DNA of 64,000 nt from Lentinus brumalis (taxonomy: Eukaryota > Basidiomycota > Agaricomycetes > Polyporales > Polyporaceae). Location: positions 806,001 through 870,000 of the forward strand of contig MARA01000011.1 in assembly GCA_001792895.1 (NCBI GenBank), given 5' to 3'. The notes under the pieces were generated by a model. It was given only the letters and a program-made list of their open reading frames with translations. It was not told the origin of the DNA and did no database searches. Shown here one piece after another: positions 21,715 through 33,667 of the stretch. The first letter of the stretch is position 1. Every line of letters begins with the position of its first letter. The position numbers and the translations under genes were made by a program.

Positions 21715-23633
21715 ATGTCTACTGTCGCCAAACACGCCAACGGACAGGATGGATCTGAACGACCGGCCAAGAAGGTGCGACTAGAGGATGATGCGAACGA
21801 GCAGGAGGAGGAGCAGGAGGAGCAGGAGGCGCCCTCCTCGAGGGCAAAGGCGGAGCCTCAGAAAGCTTCTGATCTCTACCTTGACACGGTGCGTGTATCG
21901 CGTCCGCATAACGCTGGCAAATGACATCTCATCGTCTTCCTAGATAAACAGAGCTGTACTGGATTTCGACTTCGAAAAAGTGTGCTCGGTTTCGTCGTCC
22001 AACATCAACATCTACGGTTGCCTGGTCTGCGGCAAGTATTTCCAGGGAAGAGGACGGAATTCATACGCGTTCGCACACTCTATACACGATGATCACCACG
22101 TATTCATCAACCTCGAGACTACCAAGGTGAGCCGGCACTGTATGCAGTGTCGATGCCTAAGGTAACTCTTCTTACTAGGTGTACGTCCTTCCCGACGGTT
22201 ACCCTGTTTCAGACCCGTCACTGGAGGACATCTCTTTCGTTCTTGTTCCTTCTTTCACGCCCGCCGCCGTGTCTACGCTCTCCACACCTGCGCATCTCCA
22301 GAAGCCATCATACGACCTCTCCAACAAGCCCTACCTCCCCGGGTACATCGGTCTGAACAATATCAAACGGAACGACTACATGAACGTCATCATACATTCC
22401 CTACTTCATGTGCCGCCCCTTAGAGACCATCTTCTGCTTTCCAATTTCCGCGGAAAGGAATCCGAGCTTTTGAAGCGTTTCGCCGGTCTCGCCAAAAAGC
22501 TCTGGAATCCCCGGCTATTCAAAAGCCAAGTCAGCCCGCACGAATTCCTTCAAGAAGTACACCGGACAAGTGCTGGAAAGTTCAGTCTCGAGAAGCAAGG
22601 GGACCCGGTAGAATTTCTAGGGTGGCTGCTCAACCACCTGCACAAAGACATGGGAGGAACGAAAAAGAGGAACTCCAGTACGCCACTTAACTCGGCGACC
22701 GGACTGAGACGCGAAGGAGCTTACTCTCATTAGGTGTCATCTTCTCCACCTTCCAAGGCGAGGTCCGTACGGAGACCCAGCAAGTTCTCGTGCGACCCGA
22801 TGCCGGAGGCAGCGAGAAGCCGCGTTTTGACATTGATCGAGGTCAGCAGCAGATATCCATCGTATGGAGCTGCGCACTCATGTCGCTCGTCAGAGATCAA
22901 GTCGACGGTGTCGCCATTTCTATTCTTGGCGGCCGATTTGCCCCCTCCACCCTTGTTCCAGGACGCCGTTGAGAAGAATATCATTCCGCAAGTCAGCATT
23001 CAGTCGGTTCTTGCGAAGTATGATGGTCAGACGACACAGGTTGGACTGAGGATGACTACTATGATACGCTGAGACTGACGATTCTCTGATCAGGAGTCCA
23101 TGGGTCACTTGCGACGCTACAAATGCCAGCGGTTGCCCCGGTATATCATTTTGCACTTCAAACGGTTCACCAAGAACATGTTCGTTGAGGAGAAAAATCC
23201 GACCATCGTGAACTTCCCATTGCGAGGCCTTGATTTCAAAGAGTGTATGTCCTGACCAGCGCTACGCTGTGCGTTGGCTCACATCGAATGACCGCAGACC
23301 TTGATGCGCCGCCTTCCCATCCTCCCACTGTCTACGACTTGATCGCCAACGTCACCCACGAGTCGGCTGCAGGCACCACCCGCGACAAGGAGAGTACAGT
23401 ATGGAAGGTACACCTCCGAGCCGGAGCAGGCGGCGGGGACCATGAGAAGTGGTTCCAGATCCAGGACCTCATTGTCGAAGAGATCAGGAAAGAGATGATT
23501 GTCCTGGGAGAGACTGTGTTACAGGTACGCTCTCCCGACGTGTGGTACACTGCGTTTATCTGAAATTGCTGCATAGATATGGGAACGGAGACCAGACGGT
23601 TCACCGACCAATAGTATGGAGGTCGACAAATAG
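21715..23633 (+). CDS. SAD1: Splicing factor Sad1/USP39 (inactive ubiquitin-specific protease fold)
   Basis: Sad1/USP39 is a U4/U6.U5 tri-snRNP factor in the nucleus. It has an acidic Lys-rich N-terminus, a zinc-finger UBP domain (YGCLVCGKYFQGRG, then AFAHSIHDDHHVFINLET, the usual Cys/His set) and a UCH domain. The Cys box reads GLNNIKRNDYMN, where active enzymes have GLxNLGNTCYMN: the catalytic Cys is Asp, as in known USP39 proteins. Later blocks fit too: QGDPVEFLGWLLNHLH, YKCQRLPRYIILHFKRF, NPTIVNFPL and the C-terminal IWERRP. About seven introns; the last exon begins at IWERR and ends at 23631-23633. The ATG at 21715 opens directly on the acidic N-terminus. Confidence 0.95.
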
Positions 23634-26600
23634 TATCTCGCCGTGAGTGTGCCTTTACTGGTAGATTCACTGTCGTATGTATATGAACGGTCCACGGACA
23701 TGTGCCTGGCATTGTCCCGCCATGAGTCTCACATGTATCACTGGTTTCGAGTCTCTCGGTTGCTCGTGCCTCCCTCTGCAGCACCGCTTGCGTTCATGGT
23801 GTCAGGGTTTGTATTGCTTTGAGCCACGGCAGCCGCCGAGGAGCGCTCCGCGGCTGCAGGTGGTTGAACAGACCCTGCAGACACGTCGTTGCCAGTGCCA
23901 ATGCTGCGTGCTGTCGCCCTGTCGCCGTGTGTGAGCTTCAGCCATCGGACAGTGATTTTCTGCGCCCCCTCGGATAACGGAAAGGCGGGACTAGTTCTCA
24001 CCTGCCGCTGCTCTGGTCGAACAAGGGTTTGAATATGTAAACGCCGGATAAGACACCTGCGCGGCACGAAGTTTAGATCAGCTTCGGAGATCTATGGTCA
24101 TCGCAGCGAGCGGTATCATTCTACCTGTGACACCTGCCACAAGTAGCGGCAGAGCGCGACTCCGTGACATAGATATTGTCAGAGACTTGAATGTAGTGAG
24201 TGGTAGTAGTCAATCTGCGCCTCAGTCGCCAGCACATTGGTCCGTTACGTAATTCATCCCGTTATGGTGATGCCAAACGCTCATCGCGCGAACCACCACC
24301 CTTCAAGAAAGATGACTTCATTCGAGACGGTCTGCTCTATGTGCAGGTATGCTCATGCAAGTCAAGTACGAAGGGCCTGATTATCTTCAACTTCCGCTTA
24401 TCCGACAGATTCACACCGGTTGACCGAGTGCAACCAAGGCTTCCTTCGCCGCCTTGTTTTTGGCAGCACCCTTTGTCGGGGCAACCCCGACACCCTTTGA
24501 TTCGCCGCTGACTGGCAATTCGGATCATTAGTAACCGTGCGTGCAGCTATCAGAGCTCCGCAGCACTCACTGACGCAAGTCATTTGCCACTCCCTGTTAC
24601 CAGGCGGACCAACGAGCTGCTCGTTCCAGGAAAGAACGTGGAGAGCTTGTCTCTCCTGAAGGTCTATTGGTAGACTCTAGACTCAGCGTCAGGCGCGGCC
24701 AAGCAGCACAGTACACTCGCAATTGTTCAGTTGGACGCTCCAGCCTGACGGCGAATGTGATATCAGCTGAAGGGCAATTTCGTCGACATCGGTGACTTAC
24801 GGTCGGCCATGATGGTTAAGTCTTCGTTGAGCTGGTTATGTAGTATGAACTCGAGAGGCTTGGATGTTGGAGTCGTCTACACTCACCAACCCTTTATACT
24901 ATGCAGTGCGCTCGAGTGGACGTGTCCTGGGCATACCACAGACGCCATTTGGACAGGTGAGACGCGTCCTGTCGTCGGTACGTTCATCCCTATCTCACGC
25001 AAGGCGAACAGAGTCCTTGTGGTTGACGGACTGAGTCGGATATGCCGTCATCGGGGTGAACCTCCGGACGAGAGGTTGAACAGCAACCTCCCACGACAGC
25101 ATTGCTAGAGAACCCCGATAGGACATCCGGAGCATATCCAGGTCCAAGCTCCCGATCTTCTGGGTCTTTCGTATTTTACTTTCGGCCGGAAACACGGGAT
25201 ACAGTCCCCATAGTGGCTCGACGGACTCTAGACCTCAACATCAGTGGCTCGGCATCCGTTGACAACGCTAAGTCGCGCCAACGTACCGTTTCCAAACCAG
25301 GACCCAGAAAGTGACAATTCCAGGAGTGCGTCCAGAAATGCCCGACTACGGATATTACCCCACTGGTGTGCTGAACCACTAACCCGTTGACATCGCATGC
25401 ACAGCATTTTGCGTCGTACTCACAAGCGGTAGGGTCCTCGATGTGCCTCGTTATGGTGCACTTCCACGGCGGCGAGCTGAGAGCGAACGGCATGTCAGAT
25501 GACAACGGTATCGAGTTGGAAGGCCGCTCACTGACCCGCGTGTTCTCGGCGAGACGACGTCAGCACAGTCCCTCAGGACTTTATGAGGCCTGGAGCGCAG
25601 TGTATTGTCCAGACGCCTGACGCGTTACGGTCTTGCATGCGCACCGCCAGGGTCAGTGCGCCAAAAGAGGTGAAACATTATCTTCGGAAACCGCACCGCG
25701 TCGGCGTGTATGTAGCACTGGCAACGTATCCAATAATGCGGAGAGCAGATGGCATCTATATGATATCAAGATGGACCGGTACTCTCCTGTCGAGGCCCCA
25801 TTGCATCCTAGCCTGCGCAACGCACATCGGCACTGGACGGCAGCAAGAGCCCAGAGCTGTGGAATGACTCTAGCATGCCGTCCATGACAGACACCTCTTC
25901 GCCACGACCCACGGTGCGACTCGGGCCATGCCAAAGCCGCGTCTGCGATTGGACCGGCGGATTATTGTTTGTCAGTCACTGTCGAGCGCAGACTCTAGGA
26001 ATATGACCGCATTGTTTATCACGCTCCCGGACAGATTGAAGTGTATCTGACGGGCAGCCAATGAGTTTCACCGTGCAATAATTGCCGCTGCGTCGTTTTG
26101 AAACGTACCGGCTTGCCGTCACAGCACGACAGGATGGATTGAAGGACACGACGAGCTGTAGTGATTGCCCAATGTCTTGCTGTATCCGGACATCACGATT
26201 GAGATGAATGTATGATCCTATCTGCAGATGATTAACAGCTGGCTGAGCGGCCTTGGATGTACCCAGCTTTGTGGCACAGCGGTGGGTGGTTGAACCGTGG
26301 CGTCCGGGGGATACGACGACGTGGTACGACCCTGACAATGGAATACAAAGTGTAAGGCGCGGATCTGATCGGTGAACCAACTCATTATGAATGCGCGTTG
26401 CACACATGCCGCTGCCGCTGCAAGCATGGCCGAAGGTTGGCAGTAGCTAATGCTTAACTCACTCTCCCATGTCATACTGCATAGTCAAGGAACGGACGAA
26501 AGTTCAGGAGCGCGCCTGAGGCGAGTCTGTCACTTCGTCGGTTACCGCCCAGGAACATACTCCCGAGCACAGCGTCTAACCGGGCATTCTCCACTGAGGC

Positions 26601-26851
26601 ACACAAGATCGAACGGGCACGATGAGATTAAATAGACGTACACCGAATCTAGGAACTCAGGTGCTACCGGAGCGAAGCAACGACCGGAGAAGACGAGGAA
26701 ACAAGGATGACACAAAACCCAGAACAACATCGGAGCATGGAATAAATATGGGGCACGATGTATGACACGACGCGCACGACAGAAAACACGGGCGAAACAA
26801 TTGAGACAAAGCAGGGGACGATCCGGGGTCATGGTATCGAACACCGCAAGA
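23634..26851. other. 3.2-kb stretch without supported genes
   Basis: Reading frames here are short, overlap on both strands and give no recognisable domain or plausible splice series. No tandem repeats, transposon proteins or tRNA were seen. It begins the gene-poor segment that holds the two dsRBD genes. Confidence 0.5.
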
Positions 26852-27266
26852 TCAGTTAGCGGCACCCGCTGCCTCCTCAGCAGTCAAGATAGCCAATGCC
26901 GCTCTGGCGGCCGCATCTCGGGCGATGTGCTTCTGGAGGCCGTTGCCGGAGGCAACATTCTTGCCATCGACTGCAGGCACGTCTTGTCAGCGGCATCACT
27001 CGCAAGGACAAGGGGGAGACTCACTCTTGCAGACCGAGGTCCACTCTACGGCATGGCGCGGACCGGTGGGCTTGTCCTCCCAGCTGAGAGAGGTCGCCTT
27101 GCCTTTGTTCTGGAGGTCTGTCTTCCGATGTCAGCCCAAGGGAGAATACGGACGAGGGGGAGGTCGCACAGTTGTTCAGAGCTACAGTTCCGTCTGCAAG
27201 GACTGGGTGAGTGGAGTACAGCGGCGAGGAACTGTCGGGAGAGCACATACCGAGGTTGTTCGCCAT
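26852..27266 (-). CDS. Small single-dsRBD protein (dsRBD-1)
   Basis: Three exons, 27251-27266, 27025-27117 and 26852-26970, give a 75-residue protein that is almost entirely one double-stranded-RNA-binding domain. It opens MANNLDLQNKGK (end of helix 1), continues SLSWEDKPTGPRHAVEWTSV (strands 1-2 with the GPxH loop that enters the RNA minor groove), then KIDGKNVASGNG (strand 3) and QKHIARDAAARAALAIL (helix 2, with basic residues at its start as in KKxAK-type domains). Both introns are phase 1. The fold assignment is from pattern match; RNA binding is inferred. It has no catalytic or second domain, so it may act as a partner or competitor of other RNA-binding proteins. A paralogue lies 1.3 kb upstream on the same strand. 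A TATA box sits 50 bases before the start. Confidence 0.78.
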
Positions 27267-28552
27267 CTAGTCTATGTTCTATGTTCTTGCTGGACACCGT
27301 CTCAACCATCGTCGCTATATACACCTTCGCCTTGCTGCCCTCGGACCCTCGGCTGCCCGCCTACCGTTTACGACTCTGCGTTGCGGTGACGAGGAGAGGA
27401 GCACAGAACACTAGGGCGTGAGGGATTCTAGCTTCATACCGAGTATTGAGGGCCTTGCGTATCACAGGCCTTTCGATCGCCCAAAGAGATGGGAATTAGG
27501 GGAGGGGATCACTAGCCACTCACGAAGGTGTACCGCTCCATTGGACAAACAGCTGGTGGGGGAGAGATGGCTCGACGAGGCGGTCGAATTTCCGAAAGGA
27601 GTGCGCTGATAGTACACGCCTGGTGCAACGGAGCCAGCGTAACAGGACAAAGAAGGACTCCAGCGCCCTTTGAAGCGGGGAGCGGCACGACGGCCACCTC
27701 GAGAGTGGCTGCGGCTCCGGGGAGGATCTTGTCGGAGATGACGGAAGTGCAGAGTGCAAGGGTTCGCGGCATTGCGGAGCGCGAGCGAGTCTTCCGCACT
27801 TTCTGTGTGTGCTTCGATCTGGCCGTTGCCGTGTGTCCGTCTCTCCTCGTGGCGTCCGAGGGGTCCAGGCTTGAACGACGCGTGCCCTCGGTGAGTGGTT
27901 CCGGACATAGTGAGTATCACTGCTAAGGCCTGCATGCTTCGCCATGATGTCTTCGCATGTCCTGAACGATCCCGCCGCGGGGCCCTATATCGGAGTATTG
28001 GCAGTGTAAAAAGACCAAAGATGTCGAGTACTACTACCAGAGAAGTGTGCTGTGGTGCAGGATATGTGTGACGCTGCCCGCTGCTGGAAAAATGACGGCA
28101 ATGCGGTTCGGAGATTGGCGCCTCCTGGGTGAAGGCGCGGAGAGTGTGAAGTCATAGTGCGCTTTCTAAATGCTTCGTATAGTTGCTAGCCCTAAGCTTC
28201 GTGTCCTGCGTGGAAGAGCTAGCGTTGATCAGAGCACACAGCATAGTTCACAAGCGGAGTTCTAGTATTGCATTAGGCACAGCGCGATAGCATCTGCAGG
28301 CTACATAGAGGAGCGGTACGGAGAAGTAGAGACAAGCAGTGTGTGAGTGACGTGAAGACTAAGACCACAGATCCAGTCGGCGCTGTTGATACAGATTGTG
28401 AGGCCGCAAGCAAGCATTATAGTGATAGTGCACGAGTCCGAGATCGTAAGATAGAGCAAGGCCGGATATTTGGAAGGCGGGCCGGACAATTCCTGTAGAA
28501 ACGGAGTCAGCGTCGTGCGGGTCACACGCCAGGCGCATGGTACTTACAACCG
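27267..28552. other. Intergenic between the two dsRBD genes
   Basis: This holds the promoter of dsRBD-1 and the 3' flank of dsRBD-2. Minus-strand open frames at 27.46-27.94 kb were checked for a third dsRBD; none of the GPxH, strand or helix-2 features is present. Otherwise nothing recognisable. Confidence 0.5.
27316..27321 (-). promoter_or_regulatory. TATA box of dsRBD-1
   Basis: TATATA in GTATATAGC on the minus strand lies 50 bases upstream of the dsRBD-1 ATG. The spacing allows a short leader. The paralogue also has a TATA element, while most housekeeping genes here lack one. Confidence 0.45.
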
Positions 28553-28927
28553 CTATGAGTAGCCACGGGTGCTCCACAAAGCCCTGAGGGCCATTTCCGC
28601 GGCGACCTCGCGTGCTCCGCCAAGGCTAATAGCGGAGCCGCGGCCATACTCAACTCCATTGACTATTAAACCGTTTACAATATTAGTATTCGGGAAACCT
28701 ACCACGCAATATTCGAGCGGACTCACTGTACACGGAGGCAGTCCACGTCGGGGCGTTCTGAGGGCCCGTCTGTGCTGGTTGAGGCCAGGCGACGTAGGGA
28801 ACGAGACCATTACGCTGAACGTAGTTGTTGAACTGCATGCGCCAGTCTGTTGCGATTCATCCGTATAGACAAATATTAGCATCGAGCGAAAGGGGTCAAG
28901 GGGGGAGGTCCACTCACGCTCAGACAT
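28553..28927 (-). CDS. Small single-dsRBD protein (dsRBD-2)
   Basis: Exons 28918-28927, 28727-28846 and 28553-28662 give 79 residues. The protein reads MSEHWRMQFNNYVQRNG (helix 1), VPYVAWPQPAQTGPQNAPTW (strands 1-2 with the loop), SVYINGVEYGRGSA (strand 3) and GGAREVAAEMALRALW (helix 2). The gene has the same build as dsRBD-1: a tiny first exon ending in phase 1 and a second phase-1 intron just before the (I)NG/(I)DG turn, so the two are paralogues. Compared with dsRBD-1 the loop is GPQN instead of GPRH and helix 2 starts GGAR rather than KHIAR, so residues that usually contact RNA are missing; it may bind protein or bind RNA weakly (inference). The first exon codes only three complete residues and is less certain than the rest. 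Confidence 0.75.
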   Translation of the reverse strand: MSEREWTSPLDPFRSMLIFVYTDESQQTGACSSTTTFSVMVSFPTSPGLNQHRRALRTPRRGLPPCTVSPLEYCVVGFPNTNIVNGLIVNGVEYGRGSAISLGGAREVAAEMALRALWSTRGYS

Positions 28928-31748
28928 TGCGTATATGGATACAAATTGGAAAGACGGACTGAGAAGCGGAGCCAAGGGAAGCTGAAGACTTGAGAAAGTG
29001 AACTGTAGGACTTGCCCTCGCACCCTGTCCAGGTTATATAGTCCGAGTGTGGCTGAGCGACCACTGGCGGACCCATCCATGTGGGATACTTGGGTTGGGG
29101 ACCAATGCGCTGACGGGATGCCGAAAACGCCATGATGTCAAGCTCGCTGCCTAGAGAACCACAAAAGGAGAGAGACAGAACAAGCAAGCGGTGTCGTCGG
29201 ACGCCTATCCAGAGACACCTATGCGGGCATGATTGGAATGCAAAGACACCCCGCTGCGCACCGGAGTGTCTTGACAAGAGTCAAGACGACTCGCTGGGGC
29301 GCGAAACGAGAAACCTCCACGCATCATGAGTCAGGTAGCGCGTCGCGGGCGGGGTGGGATGTGGTATGTGCGGGTGATCTTTAGCACCTGAGCTTCCAGC
29401 GACGCTGGACACACACTTCGCGAGCCTCCGGTCAGTTTCCTAGGATCTACATGTGCAGATTTCTGGTTGCCGTACCTTTGATCCTGGGCTGTGAGACATA
29501 TGTGGTTTTCAATTTGCTATGTCGGGACGACTCCCGGACGCGAACAAGGTGAGGAGAGAAATGTGGCAACTCTTGATAATTATTGACACTGGCTGTTGTG
29601 TTTTGTCAGTTTTTCGGGTGACGTACGCTGAGATGCGTGAGCGGAATACCTTGCGGTCGTACTGATGGCGATCCGAGCGTGCGATGGTGGCTGGCGCTGT
29701 TAACCTGGACCAAGGTGCTCAGCCAGGCTCAGCCACGCAGCACCTACGGGGCATCGGGACGCCCACAGCGGTATCTGGATACAATCAGACCACAGAGCTG
29801 CCTGTCTCTGCCAGAACCGCACAGTGATCAAGCATATCAGCTCAGACCACCAGCAATGTTGCACCCGAATTGCATTTTTTTTCGTCGACTCTGCAGTATG
29901 CGATGGACGTCAGCAACTGGTTTTTCGCGCAGCGTATGTACACTGCAACCGCCGCCGTTTGATCGATCAAACGGTCCACTTTCGGTAAGCTGTCACTAAG
30001 AACAACGAGCACCGAAGAGCATCGCACACTACCTGTTCGCAAAGTGTGGTTGGTCGGATCTAAGCACCGGCTTTCTAGCGGGTTGCCGTAAAGCCATTCC
30101 ACGGCTCTGATTCTATCGAGATGCGATGAGATCCTCGGTAGCAGTGAAGGACCTAGTGGCCTTCGATGTAAGGTAACCTCGCCACAGACACAAGTACCTC
30201 CTTGATGAGGCCTGGACATGTCGCCCGATAGCGCCGCGCCACGGAAAAAAGGTGTCTCGCACACGAAACGCGAATGCATGGGGATCTCGCTTAGCGGATG
30301 TGAGCTCATCTGGTAATATTTGTGTTCCGAGGATAGCGAGTCTGGTATAGAGTCTCCGTGCGTTCGACATGACCACTATTAAAGTAGAGTGTATACCACT
30401 GGCACCGAGGTAGTGGCGATACAACGCGTCTGCTTCGCACATGATCAAACCCGCCAAAGATGGACGATGCTGATGGGCGTCGGTCGGCGGGCGATCACCG
30501 TTTGCATGAGAGTAACGCAAAGTCAGATGCAGCTGAGGTCCGCGCTCCGACAGGCGGATATTAACGGACTTGAATACGGTGCTACGAGGACGCCCCGATG
30601 ATTACCACAAAATGTGGCAGGTGCGATGTCGAGATCGGAGCTCCCCCTTAGCGGCGGTCGTGTCCTATGATAGGCTCGACGGCGACCGCGCAACGATGCC
30701 CGCACACAGTTACTGCATGCCGACGCCGATGCGCACAGTCGAGTCAAAGCCTAGGACAGAAGCTGTAGTGGTAGCAGTGATACTATCGGTCAAGATCAGC
30801 CGTGTAGGGACCGGAGGCGCAAGAAGCGTATCGGAAGCGTCTGAGTTGACGGAGAAGTCGCCGCCGTGGAGTGCATGAGTACGAGAGCTCGGAACTTGTG
30901 CGAAGGGGCGAGTCATCGGTAGATCGAACCGACCTTGGAGTTCTTTGCGCCAGAGTCCTTGGGTCCCGCTCTGACACGGAGGTCCGTACGGGAGCCATTC
31001 TGTACGCGTATCCCACAGAGTGTGAGTCATGGCGCGCCGCATAGCGAACAGGTATACGCACCTGAGGATGCGTCGGGCTGCGCTACGCACCAAGATGCTG
31101 GGATCGGCGGAGCAGACTCGAGAGACTGATGAGAACACTCCGCGTTCTGCACCAGCAACGCGGTACGCTTGAGGGCCCGCCCGGTGTACAGCAGAACCGC
31201 TGTGCAGGACCTGGGTCCAAGCAAGTCAGAAGGACGCAGCGGGATTGGGCCAGCGACGGTTGAGGCCAGGCGTAAAGCGTCCGGCGGCGTTGAGTATCGC
31301 TGCCGGGCAGTGCCGGCGCTGGCCCGCCTAGACCGGGCTCTCGGTGATGGCGGCGGGGCCGGAGCGGGCCGCGGCACTGAGAATGGGGAGGTCCGCGGCG
31401 TGGGCCGAGTGCATCAACGGAGCCAACTGCCAGTCGCCATCGCACAACGCCCGTCGCTCTCTTCCTCCCCGCCATCTCCCCGTCTCCCGCCCAGCTCTCG
31501 TCGGCGTCCCCTGCTGCTCGTCCGCCGGCCTCCTTCTGGCCTCCGCTCGCCGTTGTGGTTCCCACGAATCTTTCCTACCAACCTCCCCTGACCCGTTCTT
31601 CTCTCCACCTTCTCCCACTCGCACGGTGCGTATCCCCTCCCATTTCGCCCACCACGTCTGACCCCGTCCGCCCGCTCCTTCTCATCCAGGCACACCGTCG
31701 AGCACCCGCCCCGTTCCATTCCTCGGTTGCTATCCAAGCCCCAACACC
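28928..31748. other. 2.8-kb stretch without supported genes
   Basis: This is the flank of dsRBD-2 (with its TATA box) and the upstream region of the G-beta gene. The last 350 bases before G-beta are CT-rich, a likely leader/promoter. Several frames of 100-160 codons on both strands overlap each other and show no family features. Confidence 0.5.
29034..29040 (-). promoter_or_regulatory. TATA box of dsRBD-2
   Basis: TATATAA on the minus strand, in ACTATATAACCTGG, about 110 bases before the dsRBD-2 ATG. Confidence 0.45.
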
Positions 31749-33025
31749 ATGTCCCAATCACCGCAGGGAGACATCCAGGAGCGCATTGCCGCGGCGCGCC
31801 GTGAGGCAGAGAGTCTGAAGGAGAAAATCCGTGCCAAGAGGGAGTCCTCCGCCGATACATCACGTCAGTACCGTCTCTACTCGACACTGTGGACTGCTGA
31901 CTGAGACTACGCGACTTAGTCCGTGCAATGGCGAACGAAGTCCCCGCCCTTCCCCGTGTCGTCATGCGCCCCCGCCGTGCTCTCCGCGGCCACCTTGCCA
32001 AGATCTACGCCATGCACTGGGCTACCGACCGCAGGCATCTCGTCTCCGCCTCGCAGGACGGCAAGCTTATCGTCTGGGATGCATACACCACTAACAAGGT
32101 CCACGCTATCCCCCTCCGTTCCAGCTGGGTCATGACCTGTGCGTACTCCCCATCCGGCAACTTTGTCGCCTGCGGCGGTCTCGACAACATCTGCTCCATC
32201 TACAACCTCCACTCGAAGGAGGGCAACAACGTCAAGGGTGCCCGCGAGCTCAGCGCCCACTCCGGTTACCTCAGCTGCTGTCGCTTCCTCAATGACCGCC
32301 AGATCGTCACCTCCTCTGGTGACATGACCTGCATGCTGTGGGATATCGAGGCCGGTGTCCGCGTTGTCGAGTTCAGCGACCACACTGGTGATGTGATGAG
32401 GTAAGTCAACGCGTCTGTCGGTTTCCCTTTTCGGTCGGTCTCACGACATACGTCTATCAGCTTGTCTCTTGGACCCAATCAGAACGTCTTCGTTTCTGGT
32501 GCCTGCGACGCGACGGCCAAGCTCTGGGATATCCGTAGCGGCAAGGCCACTCAGACCTTCACTGGCCATGAGTCCGATATCAACGCGGTCAGGTAAGGCT
32601 GATTTTCTGCCGGCTTCTTTCTTGTCGTGCTGACTTCGCTATTAGCTTCTTCCCTAACGGAGATGCTTTCGCGACCGGCTCGGACGACGCGTCGTGCCGA
32701 CTCTTCGATATTCGTGCTGACCGTGAGCTGAATGCCTTCACGCACGACAACATCCTGTGTGGTATCACGTCCGTCGCGTTCTCAATCTCCGGCCGTATCC
32801 TCTTTGGCGGCTACGACGACTGGACGTGCAACGTTTGGGACACCCTCAAGGGAGAGCGGGTTGGTGTTTTGACCGGCCACGAGAACCGCGTCAGCTGCCT
32901 TGGTGTCAGCTCAGACGGCATGGCTCTCTGCACGGGCAGTTGGGACAGCACGCTCAGGGTGAGTGCTAATGCTACCAGAAGACTGCTGCAAGTCACTGAT
33001 CTGATTTTTGTAGGTCTGGGCGTAA
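31749..33025 (+). CDS. GPB1: Heterotrimeric G-protein beta subunit (Gpb1-type)
   Basis: This is the seven-bladed WD40 beta subunit that pairs with G-gamma at the plasma membrane and carries pheromone or nutrient signals. The N-terminal coiled coil ([20 protein letters not shown]) contacts G-gamma. The blades follow: [133 protein letters not shown] and [11 protein letters not shown]. It is about 350 residues, normal for the family. The last exon is very short: the final intron ends at 33013 and only the codons for VWA and the stop at 33023-33025 follow. The frame that runs past the donor to 33.4 kb is intron and 3' read-through. Confidence 0.96.
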
Positions 33026-33667
33026 AGAGATATTCTTATGTGAAGCTCGGGATCGTCTTTCATACCCTCTTCTCTGCCGCCCCAGTGTACACTCGGAATG
33101 GGTTTCCTTATCCTCTATATCGATATCTGTTCTTCTCATACGGAAGCTCTTTTCGCTTCCCTCACTTGCGCCTCGTGGTCGCCGTCGTGTCTGTCTTTAC
33201 GCGTTACCCTACATCCACTCTTTACCATCCGACCCGGGGTGGCCTGCATCTTGCGTCTTGTGTGATCATTCTTATACATCCTTTATGGCGGTCCCCTTCC
33301 TATGTTGCTCTTTTCCGCTCTGCGCTTTCTGTGTCGACCCTTTTCTTCTGGTTTAGCTGGCAATACAGAACTATGCCCTCACTGTGTAGATTCTGAGACC
33401 GAGCGAATCCACGCTTGTACGCTGTGCGCCAGGATACACGGCTTGGAAGTTGGATGGAAGGCTTTGGGTGGATGCTTATGTTCACCTGCAGCGCTACGTA
33501 TACGTGGTTGTTTAATTAAGTAGGGCGCTGGCGCTATACTTCAGCCTATCGTGTGGCTGTCAGTGTCACTCTACCACAATAACCTCCTCGGGCCTCCCTA
33601 CAGTTCCCTTGAAACCTTGAATCTCCACCGTCGCAGCAACTTGACATAGTAGTCTCTGACATCAAAC
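33026..33667. other. Intergenic: G-beta 3' end and golgin promoter
   Basis: The first part is T-rich, as fungal 3' untranslated regions often are. The last 100 bases hold the golgin promoter and leader. No other feature was seen. Confidence 0.5.

Noticed and set aside
26762..27421. 219-codon plus-strand frame over dsRBD-1
   Set aside because: The opposite strand gives a full dsRBD with in-frame splicing, and this frame has no recognisable content.
27462..27945. Third dsRBD between the two found
   Set aside because: Minus-strand frames here were read for the GPxH loop, strand 3 turn and Ala-rich helix 2; none is present.
28876..29277. Minus-strand frame with ITWTG and PTWMGPP that recalls dsRBD strands
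   Set aside because: No helix 2 or consistent splice follows, and a TATA box and leader for dsRBD-2 lie inside it, so it is promoter sequence.
32869..33396. Plus-strand frame extending the G-beta gene by 130 residues
   Set aside because: The WD40 propeller ends with VWA after an intron ending at 33013; the longer frame reads through the donor into intron and 3' flank.
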